A DNA stretch of 64,000 nucleotides from Vibrio sp. ES.051 (GCF_002563795.1 NZ_PDJL01000006.1:124001-188000), one strand, 5' to 3'. Counted from the first letter of the stretch, positions 48,988-58,327 are shown. Program-made: numbers and translations. Notes: a model not told the origin generated them from the sequence alone.

Positions 48988-50754
48988 ATGGCTGGACACA
49001 TCCCTCGCAGTTTTATCGATGACCTCCTAGCTCGACTTGATATTGTCGATATCATCGACGCACGTGTAAAACTTAAGAAAAAAGGCAAGAACTACGGCGC
49101 CTGTTGCCCGTTCCACAACGAAAAAACACCGTCATTTAGCGTGAGCCAAGAAAAACAGTTCTATCACTGTTTTGGTTGTGGCGCTCATGGTAATGCCATC
49201 GACTTTTTGATGGAGTTCGATCGACTAGAATTCGTCGAAGCCATTGAAGAGCTCGCCTCTTACTTAGGGTTAGATGTTCCTCGTGAACAACGTAGTGGTG
49301 ATAGTGGTGCCTTCCAATCAGGTCCACAAGCAAGCAGCAGCGAGAAACGTAACCTATACGACTTAATGGCCAGCATTGCTCAATTTTATCGTAACCAGCT
49401 AAAACAACCGTCGAGCAAAGTCGCGATTGAGTATCTAAAAGATCGCGGCCTGTCTGGTGAAATCGTCCAGAAGTTTGGTATCGGCTATGTAGCTGATGAA
49501 TGGGATTTAGTTCGTAAGAACTTTGGCCAGAATAAAGAAAACCAAGACATGCTCGTCACAGGCGGCATGTTGATCGAAAACGATAAAGGCAACCGCTACG
49601 ATCGATTCCGTGGTCGAGTGATGTTTCCTATTCGAGACAGACGCGGCCGAGTGATTGGTTTTGGTGGTCGCGTTTTAGGTGATGGGACACCAAAATATCT
49701 TAACTCACCGGAAACGCCTATTTTTCACAAAGGCAAAGAGCTGTACGGCCTCTATGAAGTACTGCAAGCGTATCGTGAGCCACCACAAATTTTAGTGGTT
49801 GAAGGCTATATGGATGTTGTCGCGCTTGCTCAATATGGCGTCGATTACTCTGTTGCCTCATTGGGTACCTCTACAACGGGTGATCACCTGCAAGTATTAT
49901 TCAGGCAAACAAGCACTGTCGTATGTTGTTACGATGGTGACCGTGCAGGCCGTGAAGCCGCGTGGCGCGCCATGGAAAATGCATTGCCCTACCTTACTGA
50001 TGGTCGCCAGCTTAAATTTATGTTTTTACCCGATGGAGAAGATCCCGACTCCTATATTCGACAAAACGGAAAGCAAGCATTTGAACAACAAGTGTCTAAT
50101 GCGACCTCACTGTCTGAATTTATGTTCAGTTCATTGACTCAACAAGTCGATATGAGCACGAAAGAAAGCATGGCAAAGCTAAGTACTCTCGCAGTACCTC
50201 TCATTGATAAAGTGCCGGGCGGTACTTTAAGGCTATACTTGAGAGAATTGCTTGGCCGGCGTCTGGGTTTAGTGGATGAACGCCAACTACAGCAATTAAT
50301 TTCAAAACAAGGCAAAGAGAATAAAAGACCTCAACCGCACAGAGAGATTAAACGAACTCCGATGCGAGAGGTAATCGCTCTACTTATTCAAAATCCGAGC
50401 TATGCTCAAATGGTACCTGATCTGTCTTCGGTAAGAGACTTATCAATACCAGGCCTAAGTTTATTTGTTGATGTACTTGATAAATGCCAAGCACACCCCC
50501 ATATCAATACAGGCCAATTATTAGAGCATTGGCGAAACAGCCAAAATGAGACCCTTCTGTCTCGTCTCGCGAGTTGGGACATTCCACTCGATGAGGATAA
50601 CTTAGAAGAAATATTTTTAGACTCACTGGATAAAATTATTGCCCAGTGCGTAGAAAAACAAATTGAAAACCTGCAGGCCAAAGCAAGAAGTGTCGGTTTA
50701 TCAGCCGAAGAGAAAAGGGAGCTGCTAGCACTTATGCTAGATTTAAAAGCGTAA
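48988..50754 (+). CDS. dnaG: DNA primase DnaG
   Basis: DnaG makes RNA primers at the replication fork. MAGHIPRSFIDDLLARLDIV at 48988 is the conserved start (588 residues); upstream in-frame codons overlap the attenuator hairpin. The N-terminal CHC2 zinc finger (CCPFHNEKTPSF, FHCFGCG-like), the Toprim core with VVEGYMDVVAL and CCYDGDRAGREAAWRA, and the C-terminal DnaB-interaction domain are all seen. The weak ribosome site (GTTAGG) fits low expression relative to rpsU and rpoD. Confidence 0.97.
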   Translation: MAGHIPRSFIDDLLARLDIVDIIDARVKLKKKGKNYGACCPFHNEKTPSFSVSQEKQFYHCFGCGAHGNAIDFLMEFDRLEFVEAIEELASYLGLDVPREQRSGDSGAFQSGPQASSSEKRNLYDLMASIAQFYRNQLKQPSSKVAIEYLKDRGLSGEIVQKFGIGYVADEWDLVRKNFGQNKENQDMLVTGGMLIENDKGNRYDRFRGRVMFPIRDRRGRVIGFGGRVLGDGTPKYLNSPETPIFHKGKELYGLYEVLQAYREPPQILVVEGYMDVVALAQYGVDYSVASLGTSTTGDHLQVLFRQTSTVVCCYDGDRAGREAAWRAMENALPYLTDGRQLKFMFLPDGEDPDSYIRQNGKQAFEQQVSNATSLSEFMFSSLTQQVDMSTKESMAKLSTLAVPLIDKVPGGTLRLYLRELLGRRLGLVDERQLQQLISKQGKENKRPQPHREIKRTPMREVIALLIQNPSYAQMVPDLSSVRDLSIPGLSLFVDVLDKCQAHPHINTGQLLEHWRNSQNETLLSRLASWDIPLDEDNLEEIFLDSLDKIIAQCVEKQIENLQAKARSVGLSAEEKRELLALMLDLKA

Positions 50755-50853
50755 CCCTGTTTAATTAGTCAGCAACGATTAAATTTGTTATAGTAAGTGG
50801 TTTGCATTTCGCATACTGATTCCTTCACCAGATTACGAAGTTGGATACCGTCT

Positions 50854-52713
<1,860 letters not shown>

Positions 52714-52741
52714 GCGCAACACTGACAAGCTTTTAAAAATC

Positions 52742-52771
52742 AAAAAAGGTGACTTTCGGTCACCTTTTTTA
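52742..52771 (+). terminator. Terminator of rpoD
   Basis: AAAAAAGGTGAC pairs with GTCACCTTTTTT around a five-base loop. It ends the rpsU-rpoD group before the tRNA gene. Confidence 0.93.
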
Positions 52772-52868
52772 TTATCTAACGTGCTAAGTGAGCAAAAACT
52801 AAGCGGAATTGGTCCTATTGCTATCTAGACACCTTATAACACTTCCCCTATAATCGTTGTCCTATTAA

Positions 52869-52944
52869 GGCCCCTTAGCTCAGTGGTTAGAGCAGTCGAC
52901 TCATAATCGATTGGTCCGCAGTTCAAGTCTGCGAGGGGCCACCA
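52869..52944 (+). tRNA. ileX: tRNA-Ile2 (anticodon CAU, lysidine-modified)
   Basis: The 76-base gene folds as a complete cloverleaf with encoded CCA: acceptor GGCCCCT/AGGGGCC, anticodon loop CTCATAA, and TTCAAGT in the T loop. The anticodon CAT alone would suggest methionine. However, the sequence matches E. coli ileX over most positions (GGCCCCTTAGCTCAGTGG, GACTCATAATCG), so it should be the minor isoleucine tRNA whose C34 is changed to lysidine by TilS and which reads AUA. Location after rpoD also matches. Its 3' half is duplicated at 57914-57969. Confidence 0.92.
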
Positions 52945-52956
52945 TATTGCAGAAGG
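52900..52956 (+). repeat. Left attachment-like repeat (attL) inside tRNA-Ile2
   Basis: The 57 bases from the anticodon loop to 12 bases beyond CCA are repeated at 57914-57969 in the same orientation. The copies differ only by two substitutions and one missing G. This is the typical footprint of tyrosine-recombinase integration into a tRNA gene, with the intact tRNA kept at this end. Confidence 0.85.
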
Positions 52957-52988
52957 TTAGTAAGCATAGTGTTTACTAACCTTTTTTG
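52953..52988 (+). terminator. Terminator after tRNA-Ile2
   Basis: GGTTAGTAA pairs with TTACTAACC, followed by TTTTTT. It begins just where the repeat shared with 57914-57969 ends, so the terminator itself belongs to the left edge of the island. A second perfect hairpin (TACCTGAC/GTCAGGTA, 52989-53012) follows directly. Confidence 0.85.
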
Positions 52989-53012
52989 TACCTGACGATT
53001 TTGGGTCAGGTA

Positions 53013-53266
53013 AGCCCCGATCACGCACTCTTCTCTGCCTTCTTCCAATACTAATCCGAATACTACGCTGTTGCCAAATATGTCGTTCTGGCTGATAAAA
53101 CTCTCTCATAGAGAACAAAGAGAGGTATTAAACTCGCAAACCAACAATAAGTAACTTAAATTGCACTTATAGATAATTTCTTATACAGCCACTACAAAAG
53201 TGAGTTATAGTGAACTTATATATTAAGACGAACCCAATAATGACAAAAGTACATTAAAAGGCACTT
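53013..53266 (+). promoter_or_regulatory. Upstream region of hipBA
   Basis: No convincing gene lies here. The 100 bases before hipB are very A/T-rich and contain three similar motifs, CACTTATA at about 53164, AACTTATA at 53213 and CACTTATG at 53262, spaced about 49 bases apart. They may be HipB operators, since HipB-type antitoxins repress their own promoter, but they are unlike the E. coli hip operators (TATCC, 8 bases, GGATA). The last motif overlaps the hipB start codon. Confidence 0.35.
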
Positions 53267-53602
53267 ATGAGAAAAGGTAAGATGGTAAAGGCACAACCTA
53301 TGCCTGATTTGAATACCGAGTTCAGTATGGAAACGCTAGGGAGCGCCATTCGCTCAAAGCGCACCGATAGAGGCTGGCGTATTGATGATCTCGCTTCAAA
53401 AGCCAACTTATCTCGTAGAACCGTCATAAAAGTAGAAAAAGGCGATACCAGTGTCACCTTTGCCAATGTACTCATCCTCATGGACATCTTAGGGCTATCG
53501 TTACGCCTTATCGATTTAAACCTATTTGTTCGTCCACATAGCCAAATAACCTCCCAAGCTGAAAACAGCGTGAGAAGCAATGAGGACGGTTGGTATGAGT
53601 AA
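53267..53602 (+). CDS. hipB: HipB-like antitoxin, XRE-family DNA-binding protein
   Basis: The 111-residue protein has one helix-turn-helix domain of the Cro/CI type (about 24-80), with LASKANLSRRTVIKVEKGDTSV as the helix-turn-helix core. HipB antitoxins bind and inhibit the HipA kinase and repress the operon. An alternative ATG lies five codons in. The C-terminal tail (SVRSNEDGWYE) may be the degron or HipA contact. The stop codon overlaps the hipA start by eight bases. The pair sits at the left end of the tRNA-Ile2 island. Confidence 0.9.
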   Translation: MRKGKMVKAQPMPDLNTEFSMETLGSAIRSKRTDRGWRIDDLASKANLSRRTVIKVEKGDTSVTFANVLILMDILGLSLRLIDLNLFVRPHSQITSQAENSVRSNEDGWYE

Positions 53603-55001
53603 GTTACAACAGTTAGACGTGTTTATCGGTACGAATACCAAAATTGGTCGTTTGATTCTTCCTGTCGGAACAGAAACAGAGTTTTCATTCATCTATGAAG
53701 ATGAATGGAAACACACTGGTTTCCCAATTTCGCCACACATCCCTTTCGATGATAAGGCTTCGCCACGTAGTATTGAGAACTACCTCAGAAATCTTCTTCC
53801 TGAAGGAGAAGCCTTTGAAGAGATGATACAAAACACTACTATCTCCAAAAGCAACACGTTCGGGCTGATTCGTAAGCTTGGTGCGGAAACATCTGGCGCA
53901 TTATCTTTTCGAGTTCCAGAATCAGAACCTCAAGAAACTAGTTTTAGACCTGTACCTGATGATGAACTAATAGAACGACTAGAGAGAAATCTAGCGCCAT
54001 TAGTATATTGGGACGGTAAGGTTCGCCTTTCGGTTGCTGGTGTGCAAAACAAATTAAACTTACTTAAGCGCGGTGATGAATGGGGGTTTGGTGAAGGCAA
54101 ATTAAGTTCGAACTACATTCTGAAGTTTGAAAGCGGTAGAGCACCGTGTATTGCTGTTAATGAGTTCTTTTGCATGACATTAGCCAAGCTAGCAGGTTTG
54201 GACGTCGCTAATGTTGAGTTAACTCGCATTGGGAAGACTAGGACACTGCTCATAGAGCGGTTCGATCGTGCCTATATCGAGGCTCGTGATGTCGTTCAAC
54301 GAAGACATGTGATTGATGGCTGTCAGGCAACTGACTTACCTCCAGGTTACAAATACGAGCGTCAGAATGGGGATGAAGGCGATGGCGTATATATGCGTGA
54401 TGGCGTTTCTTTCCCACGCCTACTGAGCGTCAAAACTATAGACACGGTAATCACCAACCTAAAGCTCACCCAATGGATGCTCTTTAATCTAGCAACGCTA
54501 AACTACGATGCCCATGGTAAAAATATTAGCTTCTTCGTCACCCCTAAAGGGCTGGAACTAACCCCTTTTTATGATTTAGTAAACATAGAAGCCATCGCTC
54601 AAGAGGGAACAAAACGCAACTCACGAAGCGGTAAGTTGTCTGCTGATGAGGGTCGTGCCGCCAGTATCCCTCAATATTTTGCAATGTCGATTGGAGATTG
54701 GGAAAGTGAAGACTTTCAAAATCCGCCGAAAGGTAACTTCAAACGCCCTATCACCAGCTATGATTTAGCTGAATTCGGCGCTCTGCTCGGCTATTCAGGC
54801 ACCAAAATGGCTTCCATAATGGTAGAAACCGTTGGTGCTATAAAAAATGCTCTGAAGGAAGCGATTGACCTTACCGAAGCTCAAGGAATCGATGATGGAG
54901 AGCGTGAACACATAGAACTATGTGTCTCACTCATCCAAACAGAGTGTGAATACTTGCTAGAGCAAGCCGACAGTGTGCCAGAAATGAGTGAACTTCTTTA
55001 A
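53595..55001 (+). CDS. hipA: HipA-family serine/threonine kinase toxin
   Basis: HipA toxins phosphorylate a translation factor, GltX in E. coli, and induce growth arrest and persistence. The start at 53595 has GAGG nine bases upstream; a start 15 bases earlier is also open (468 residues chosen). The N-terminal HipA_N domain (about 5-110) and kinase core (about 145-400) are complete. Expected residues are in place: ATP lysine in ILKFES (about 177), autophosphorylation serine in RLSVAGVQNK (about 146), catalytic NYDAHGKN (Asp 305, Asn 310) and metal-binding FYDL (Asp 327). The toxin therefore looks active. The natural target is unknown. Confidence 0.93.
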   Translation: MSKLQQLDVFIGTNTKIGRLILPVGTETEFSFIYEDEWKHTGFPISPHIPFDDKASPRSIENYLRNLLPEGEAFEEMIQNTTISKSNTFGLIRKLGAETSGALSFRVPESEPQETSFRPVPDDELIERLERNLAPLVYWDGKVRLSVAGVQNKLNLLKRGDEWGFGEGKLSSNYILKFESGRAPCIAVNEFFCMTLAKLAGLDVANVELTRIGKTRTLLIERFDRAYIEARDVVQRRHVIDGCQATDLPPGYKYERQNGDEGDGVYMRDGVSFPRLLSVKTIDTVITNLKLTQWMLFNLATLNYDAHGKNISFFVTPKGLELTPFYDLVNIEAIAQEGTKRNSRSGKLSADEGRAASIPQYFAMSIGDWESEDFQNPPKGNFKRPITSYDLAEFGALLGYSGTKMASIMVETVGAIKNALKEAIDLTEAQGIDDGEREHIELCVSLIQTECEYLLEQADSVPEMSELL

Positions 55002-55197
55002 AAGAGAAAGTTTTTTATTAGCAATGAGTTAATCTGCACCTAAACTAAAAGAGACTAGTTAACTATCCACTGCGGGGACTGTCGCCACTGTCGCCCCCAC
55101 AAAAAGTCTCGGCCCAAGAAGCCTTCACTTTTTGCATACGAATAAGGGGATACCAGTAGTGGCATCCCAATTTTCATGTATCAGGCAGCTTCTCGAA

Positions 55198-55596
55198 CTA
55201 GCAAGCTTTCCATCTTTTATATTCGATCAGGTCCTCAGAGGCTAAGTCGAGAGCTAACTTGATAACAAGCGCATCATCCAGATACCCAACTACAGGAATA
55301 AAATCGGGGATAACATCTATTGGCGATGCGAAATATACAATCGCACCTGTAATGGCGGCGATTACTCGCCACGGCACTTCCGTATAATCACCTTTCACAT
55401 AGTCGGTGATTAGATTCACCATTAACTTGATGTCATTCCAAAGCTTAGACAGTGCGCCAGGGGGATTACTATCAAGCTGATCTAACTTCTTATTCCCTTT
55501 TTTAGATGCGTATTCAACATCAGCATCATCCACATCTTTTATATCTTCGTAGAACTGCTTGCGAGCCTTTTCTTCTTGCTCTTTACTAATTCCCAT
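55198..55596 (-). CDS. DUF1232 (YkvA-like) small membrane protein
   Basis: This 132-residue protein carries the DUF1232 core, a hydrophobic segment followed by FASPIDVIPDFIPVVGYLDD, near residues 85-110. The N-terminal half is charged and probably cytoplasmic. DUF1232 proteins have no defined function. It is convergent with hipA inside the island and has no other gene in its transcription unit. A short hairpin, GGGATACCA/TGGCATCCC, lies just after its stop codon and may terminate it weakly. Confidence 0.85.
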   Translation of the reverse strand: MGISKEQEEKARKQFYEDIKDVDDADVEYASKKGNKKLDQLDSNPPGALSKLWNDIKLMVNLITDYVKGDYTEVPWRVIAAITGAIVYFASPIDVIPDFIPVVGYLDDALVIKLALDLASEDLIEYKRWKAC

Positions 55597-55752
55597 ATCT
55601 AGCCTCTATTTATTGATACTTTTAATACACCCACTAGATACTACTTGACCGGTAACGCGAAAAACTTGATGCTTATCATTGTGTTGTACATGGACTGTAC
55701 ATACTCATCTGATTGCTCAAAAATACTACTACCAACAGCCTAGCGCTGGAAA

Positions 55753-55944
55753 CTACTTCGCTAGAGCTAATAGCTCGGCTTTTACTCCCTCGTAATCTTT
55801 TGATTTAGTGTGCATGTAAATAGAGGACTCTGCTTTCGCTGCTAAATTAAGACCACGAGCAATTGCCGCGCAGAAACCTTGGTTGTTGGCTAAGCCGGAA
55901 GAATAAAGATATTTATACACCTGACTTTTCCATGGTTTGTCCCC
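55753..55944 (-). pseudogene. Remnant or start-less small frame of unknown family
   Basis: A 63-codon minus-strand frame bounded by stop codons has protein-like composition (NNQGFCAAIARGLNLAAKAE, ending KAELLALAK) but no ATG. A GTG at about codon 9 is the only plausible start. It is probably the end of a gene that lost its front, or a very short gene starting at GTG. No family is recognised. Confidence 0.35.
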
Positions 55945-56049
55945 CTACGACTCAATAAGGTCTAGCAGACTACTGAGAAGAATCCACTGTTTTGAATGCA
56001 ATCCTGCCCCACCACTTTGTTCGGAAGTTCGAAAATATAGTTGTTTATT

Positions 56050-56157
56050 CTAACTATTCTGGGCAACTTCGTAGAGAGCTTTGCCACTCGACGTTGCGCC
56101 TAGCTTGTCTGCTTGATCTGATTTGAGGACACGGGAGAATGGATTGGCTTCTGGCAT
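56050..56157 (-). pseudogene. Short frame beside the insertion sequence, possible gene remnant
   Basis: A 35-codon frame (MPEANPFSRVLKSDQADKLG, ending ALYEVAQNS) has protein-like composition. The same frame stays open upstream through the left end of the insertion sequence. It may be the tail of a gene cut by that insertion, but the other flank of the element does not continue it in frame. No family is recognised. Confidence 0.3.
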
Positions 56158-56244
56158 GGTTTTAGATGTGTCAACCTCTTTATTCTTCCTGCTTTTTTTG
56201 AACTGACCCCCAATAGTTGGACACCAATTATTGGGGGTCTTTTT

Positions 56245-56751
56245 ATGTCCAAATATAGCCGCGAGCTAAAATGTATCATTGCTAAACAATGCTTAGATGG
56301 TGCGTCATCTCGCTATTTAGCAAAACAATATTCAATGTCTTCAAGACAGATACGGTATTGGGTTCAAGTCTTTGTCATCCATGGTGCTGATTCATTTTTA
56401 CCAACTAAGCATGCTACTGCTCAGGAAAAACGAAAAGCATTGAATTTAATGTGGACGAATGATTGGTCTCTCACGCACACTAGCGCAGTATTAAACCTCT
56501 CATCCCCGGGGATACTCTCTGTCTGGCTCAAAAGATTTAATGAGCTCGGTATCAAAGGGCTCAAAATGCGCCAGAAAGGAAGACCCTCAATGAAACAGCA
56601 ACCTCAACGTACCACTAAACCTGATAATGAAATGACACTTGAGGAGCTAAAAGAGGAGTTGGTCTACTTACGAACTGAGAATGCCGTTCTAAAAAAGTTG
56701 GAAGAGTTGGAGCAGGAAAAAAACCGTCGAACAAAGAAAAAGCGGTCATAG
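56245..56751 (+). CDS. IS3-family transposase OrfA (with frameshift to OrfB)
   Basis: OrfA (168 residues) has two helix-turn-helix segments, one near residues 10-50 and one near 65-105, and a leucine-zipper-like helix (about 130-158) typical of IS3 OrfA proteins, which bind the element ends and dimerise. A perfect A AAA AAC slippery heptamer at 56718-56724 would shift ribosomes by -1 into the orfB frame, which is open from there. The full transposase OrfAB is then about 448 residues (56245-57590). Confidence 0.9.
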   Translation: MSKYSRELKCIIAKQCLDGASSRYLAKQYSMSSRQIRYWVQVFVIHGADSFLPTKHATAQEKRKALNLMWTNDWSLTHTSAVLNLSSPGILSVWLKRFNELGIKGLKMRQKGRPSMKQQPQRTTKPDNEMTLEELKEELVYLRTENAVLKKLEELEQEKNRRTKKKRS

Positions 56752-56777
56752 CTCTAACTCTTAAAGGCAAGTACCCG

Positions 56778-57590
56778 TTGAAGCACTTACTGCACACTCT
56801 ACAGTTGGCAAAAAGTGTCTTCTATTATCAGGCTCAAACGAGTAAGCGCCCAAATAGCTACGAACGTGAGCTGCGTTTGATAAAGTCAATTTATCATGAA
56901 CATAAGGGTCGATACGGCTACCGCCGTATTCACTTGGAACTAAAAAATCAGGGGGTTATGCTTAATCACAAAACGGTTCAAAGACTTATGGCTCAGCTCA
57001 ACCTTAAATCGACGGTCAGGGTTAAAAAGTATCGTTCATACCGAGGAGAATCTGGAACAGCAGCTCCTAACGTGCTTGAAAGAGATTTTAGTGCGACTCA
57101 ACCCGATGAAAAATGGGTAACAGATGTCACGGAGTTCAAAATCAAAGAGCAGAAAGTATACTTGTCTCCCGTTGTCGACTTGTTTACTCAGGAAGTGGTT
57201 GCTTATAGAGTGGCCAAAAATGCCTGCTTGCCGCTTGTCACGGATATGCTGACGGAAGCTATATCAACGCTTAAACCCAACTCAAAACCAATTATACATA
57301 GCGATCAAGGTTGGCAATATCGCCATCGACAGTATCAGAAAAAGGTAGCGGAGAATGGGTTAACGCAAAGCATGTCGAGAAAAGGTAACTGCTTGGATAA
57401 TGCTGTTGCTGAAAACTTTTTTGCTTTACTCAAAACAGAGATGTATCACAACCAAAGTTTTGAAGATGCAGATGCTCTGATAGAACAAATTAAAGAATAC
57501 ATCGAGTACTACAATACCAAGCGTATAAAAGTGAAACTAAAAGGCCTGACTCCGATAGAATATCGAACTCAGGCCTTGAAAGCCGCTTAA
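56778..57590 (+). CDS. IS3-family transposase OrfB (DDE integrase core)
   Basis: OrfB carries the catalytic domain. An HTH_21-like segment (about 25-85) is followed by an rve integrase core with the DD35E triad: D in VTDVT (about 116), D in HSDQG (about 176) and E in AENFFALLK (about 212), exactly 35 residues apart. The nominal start is TTG at 56778, but the functional product is most likely made by -1 frameshifting from orfA at 56718. The frame is uninterrupted, so the element may still be active. Confidence 0.9.
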   Translation: MKHLLHTLQLAKSVFYYQAQTSKRPNSYERELRLIKSIYHEHKGRYGYRRIHLELKNQGVMLNHKTVQRLMAQLNLKSTVRVKKYRSYRGESGTAAPNVLERDFSATQPDEKWVTDVTEFKIKEQKVYLSPVVDLFTQEVVAYRVAKNACLPLVTDMLTEAISTLKPNSKPIIHSDQGWQYRHRQYQKKVAENGLTQSMSRKGNCLDNAVAENFFALLKTEMYHNQSFEDADALIEQIKEYIEYYNTKRIKVKLKGLTPIEYRTQALKAA

Positions 57591-57687
57591 CAGAAATGTC
57601 CAACTTTACGGGGTCACTTCAACCGGACGAATCCAGTAAGGGCTCTTACAATTCAATAATATAAATTCGTTTTGCTGCTTGTTACGC

Positions 57688-57918
57688 TTAGGGAGTTTTT
57701 CCTGTCTTTTCCGGTACTGTTCCTGTCTTTCCAACACAGTTTTCTATATTTCTCGACGGTGGCGGCGGTGATATAGGTTCGGCGGATTTCCCGGCGTAGA
57801 CGTCAGTAAAATCATGCGGGTAATCGGGTGATGTGATTTTGCTGGTGGATTTAGGCGTGATTCGGGGTAGGGTTTCTATGTTGATTGCGCGGTGAGATTG
57901 CGTCAGACCTTCGCTCAT
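57688..57918 (-). CDS. Doubtful 76-codon frame at the right end of the island
   Basis: The frame starts with an ATG inside the right attachment-like repeat and runs back towards the insertion sequence. The product is rich in proline, serine and threonine, with no domain, signal or membrane segment, and there is no clear ribosome site because the bases upstream are tRNA-derived. It may be a real short gene of the island or chance. No function can be given. Confidence 0.25.
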   Translation of the reverse strand: MSEGLTQSHRAINIETLPRITPKSTSKITSPDYPHDFTDVYAGKSAEPISPPPPSRNIENCVGKTGTVPEKTGKTP

Positions 57919-57969
57919 AAGCGATTGGTCCGCAGTTCAAGTCTGCGAGGGCCACCAAATTGCAGAAGG
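57914..57969 (+). repeat. Right attachment-like repeat (attR), partial tRNA-Ile2 copy
   Basis: This is the copy of 52900-52956, with T-to-G and T-to-A changes and one G lost from the acceptor stem. It contains the T arm and CCA but not the 5' half, so it cannot be a tRNA. It marks the right end of the island. Confidence 0.85.
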
Positions 57970-58290
57970 ATCGTCGAGCACTCTACGCGCCTTTGTCTTT
58001 TCTAGCTCGGTCGATTCGATACTCGGTCTGCGATCACTTCTTCAATCGAAATCTTCCACGCTAACGCAACAACACCGCATTTCCAACCCAGAAAATATAT
58101 CTACCAACCGCAACTCGCCAGTCTGCAATAATGCGAATTAGCGCAGATTCATGTCATTTAAATTCTATCCCAAACTATTCATAACTTGCCTGAAAAATAT
58201 ATTCACCTTTGCTCATAACTAACGCCTTATTCATGTTAGAAAATAATTAAAGATGTTATGTAACGTGATCCAACTCCTAGACTCCGCCAA
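57970..58290. other. Intergenic stretch between the island and the TRAP operon
   Basis: No gene or clear RNA was found here. The sequence becomes A/T-rich toward the right, and the region just before 58291 may contain the -35 part of the dctP promoter. No good -35/-10 pair could be fixed with confidence. Confidence 0.5.
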
Positions 58291-58327
58291 ATGTTACCAG
58301 TAACATCCCGAAGTGTTCCCGGTAACA
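58291..58327 (+). promoter_or_regulatory. Two GntR-like gluconate-repressor operators upstream of dctP
   Basis: ATGTTACCAGTAACAT (58291-58306) and TGTTCCCGGTAACA (58314-58327) are near-palindromes matching the operator of GntR, the LacI-family gluconate repressor of E. coli (consensus like ATGTTACCGGTAACAT). Their centres are about 22 bases apart and they lie about 55-90 bases upstream of the dctP ATG, a likely promoter position. Gluconate would relieve repression. The regulator gene is not in this window. Confidence 0.8.

Larger units (their letters stand above)
56199..57621 (+). mobile_element. IS3-family insertion sequence, IS150-like
   Basis: The 1423-bp element begins and ends with imperfect inverted repeats of 25 bases (21 matching), TGAACTGACCCCCAATAGTT on the left and TGAAGTGACCCCGTAAAGTT on the right when read inwards. 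It carries overlapping orfA and orfB with a frameshift signal. The ends and gene plan are those of the IS150 group of IS3. No direct target repeat is seen outside the ends, so one flank has probably been rearranged or deleted since insertion. Confidence 0.9.
52900..57969. mobile_element. Putative 5.0 kb genomic island in tRNA-Ile2 carrying hipBA and an IS3-family element
   Basis: The segment is bounded by direct repeats of the tRNA 3' part. It holds hipB-hipA, a DUF1232 gene, two short remnants, an insertion sequence and an unusual 76-codon frame at the right end, while conserved chromosomal genes lie to the left. No integrase or excisionase is visible, so the island is either a decayed element or a cassette mobilised in trans. 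The repeats and the content are seen directly; the history is inferred. Confidence 0.75.

Noticed and set aside
52869..52944. tRNA-Met as an alternative reading of anticodon CAT
   Set aside because: The overall sequence matches the lysidine-dependent isoleucine tRNA (ileX) far better than elongator or initiator methionine tRNAs.
52957..53109. 50-codon minus-strand frame right after tRNA-Ile2
   Set aside because: It is arginine-rich, crosses two terminator-like hairpins, and has no ribosome site, so it is probably chance.
57914..57969. Second tRNA gene at the right repeat
   Set aside because: The 5' half is missing and one acceptor base is lost, so no cloverleaf can form.
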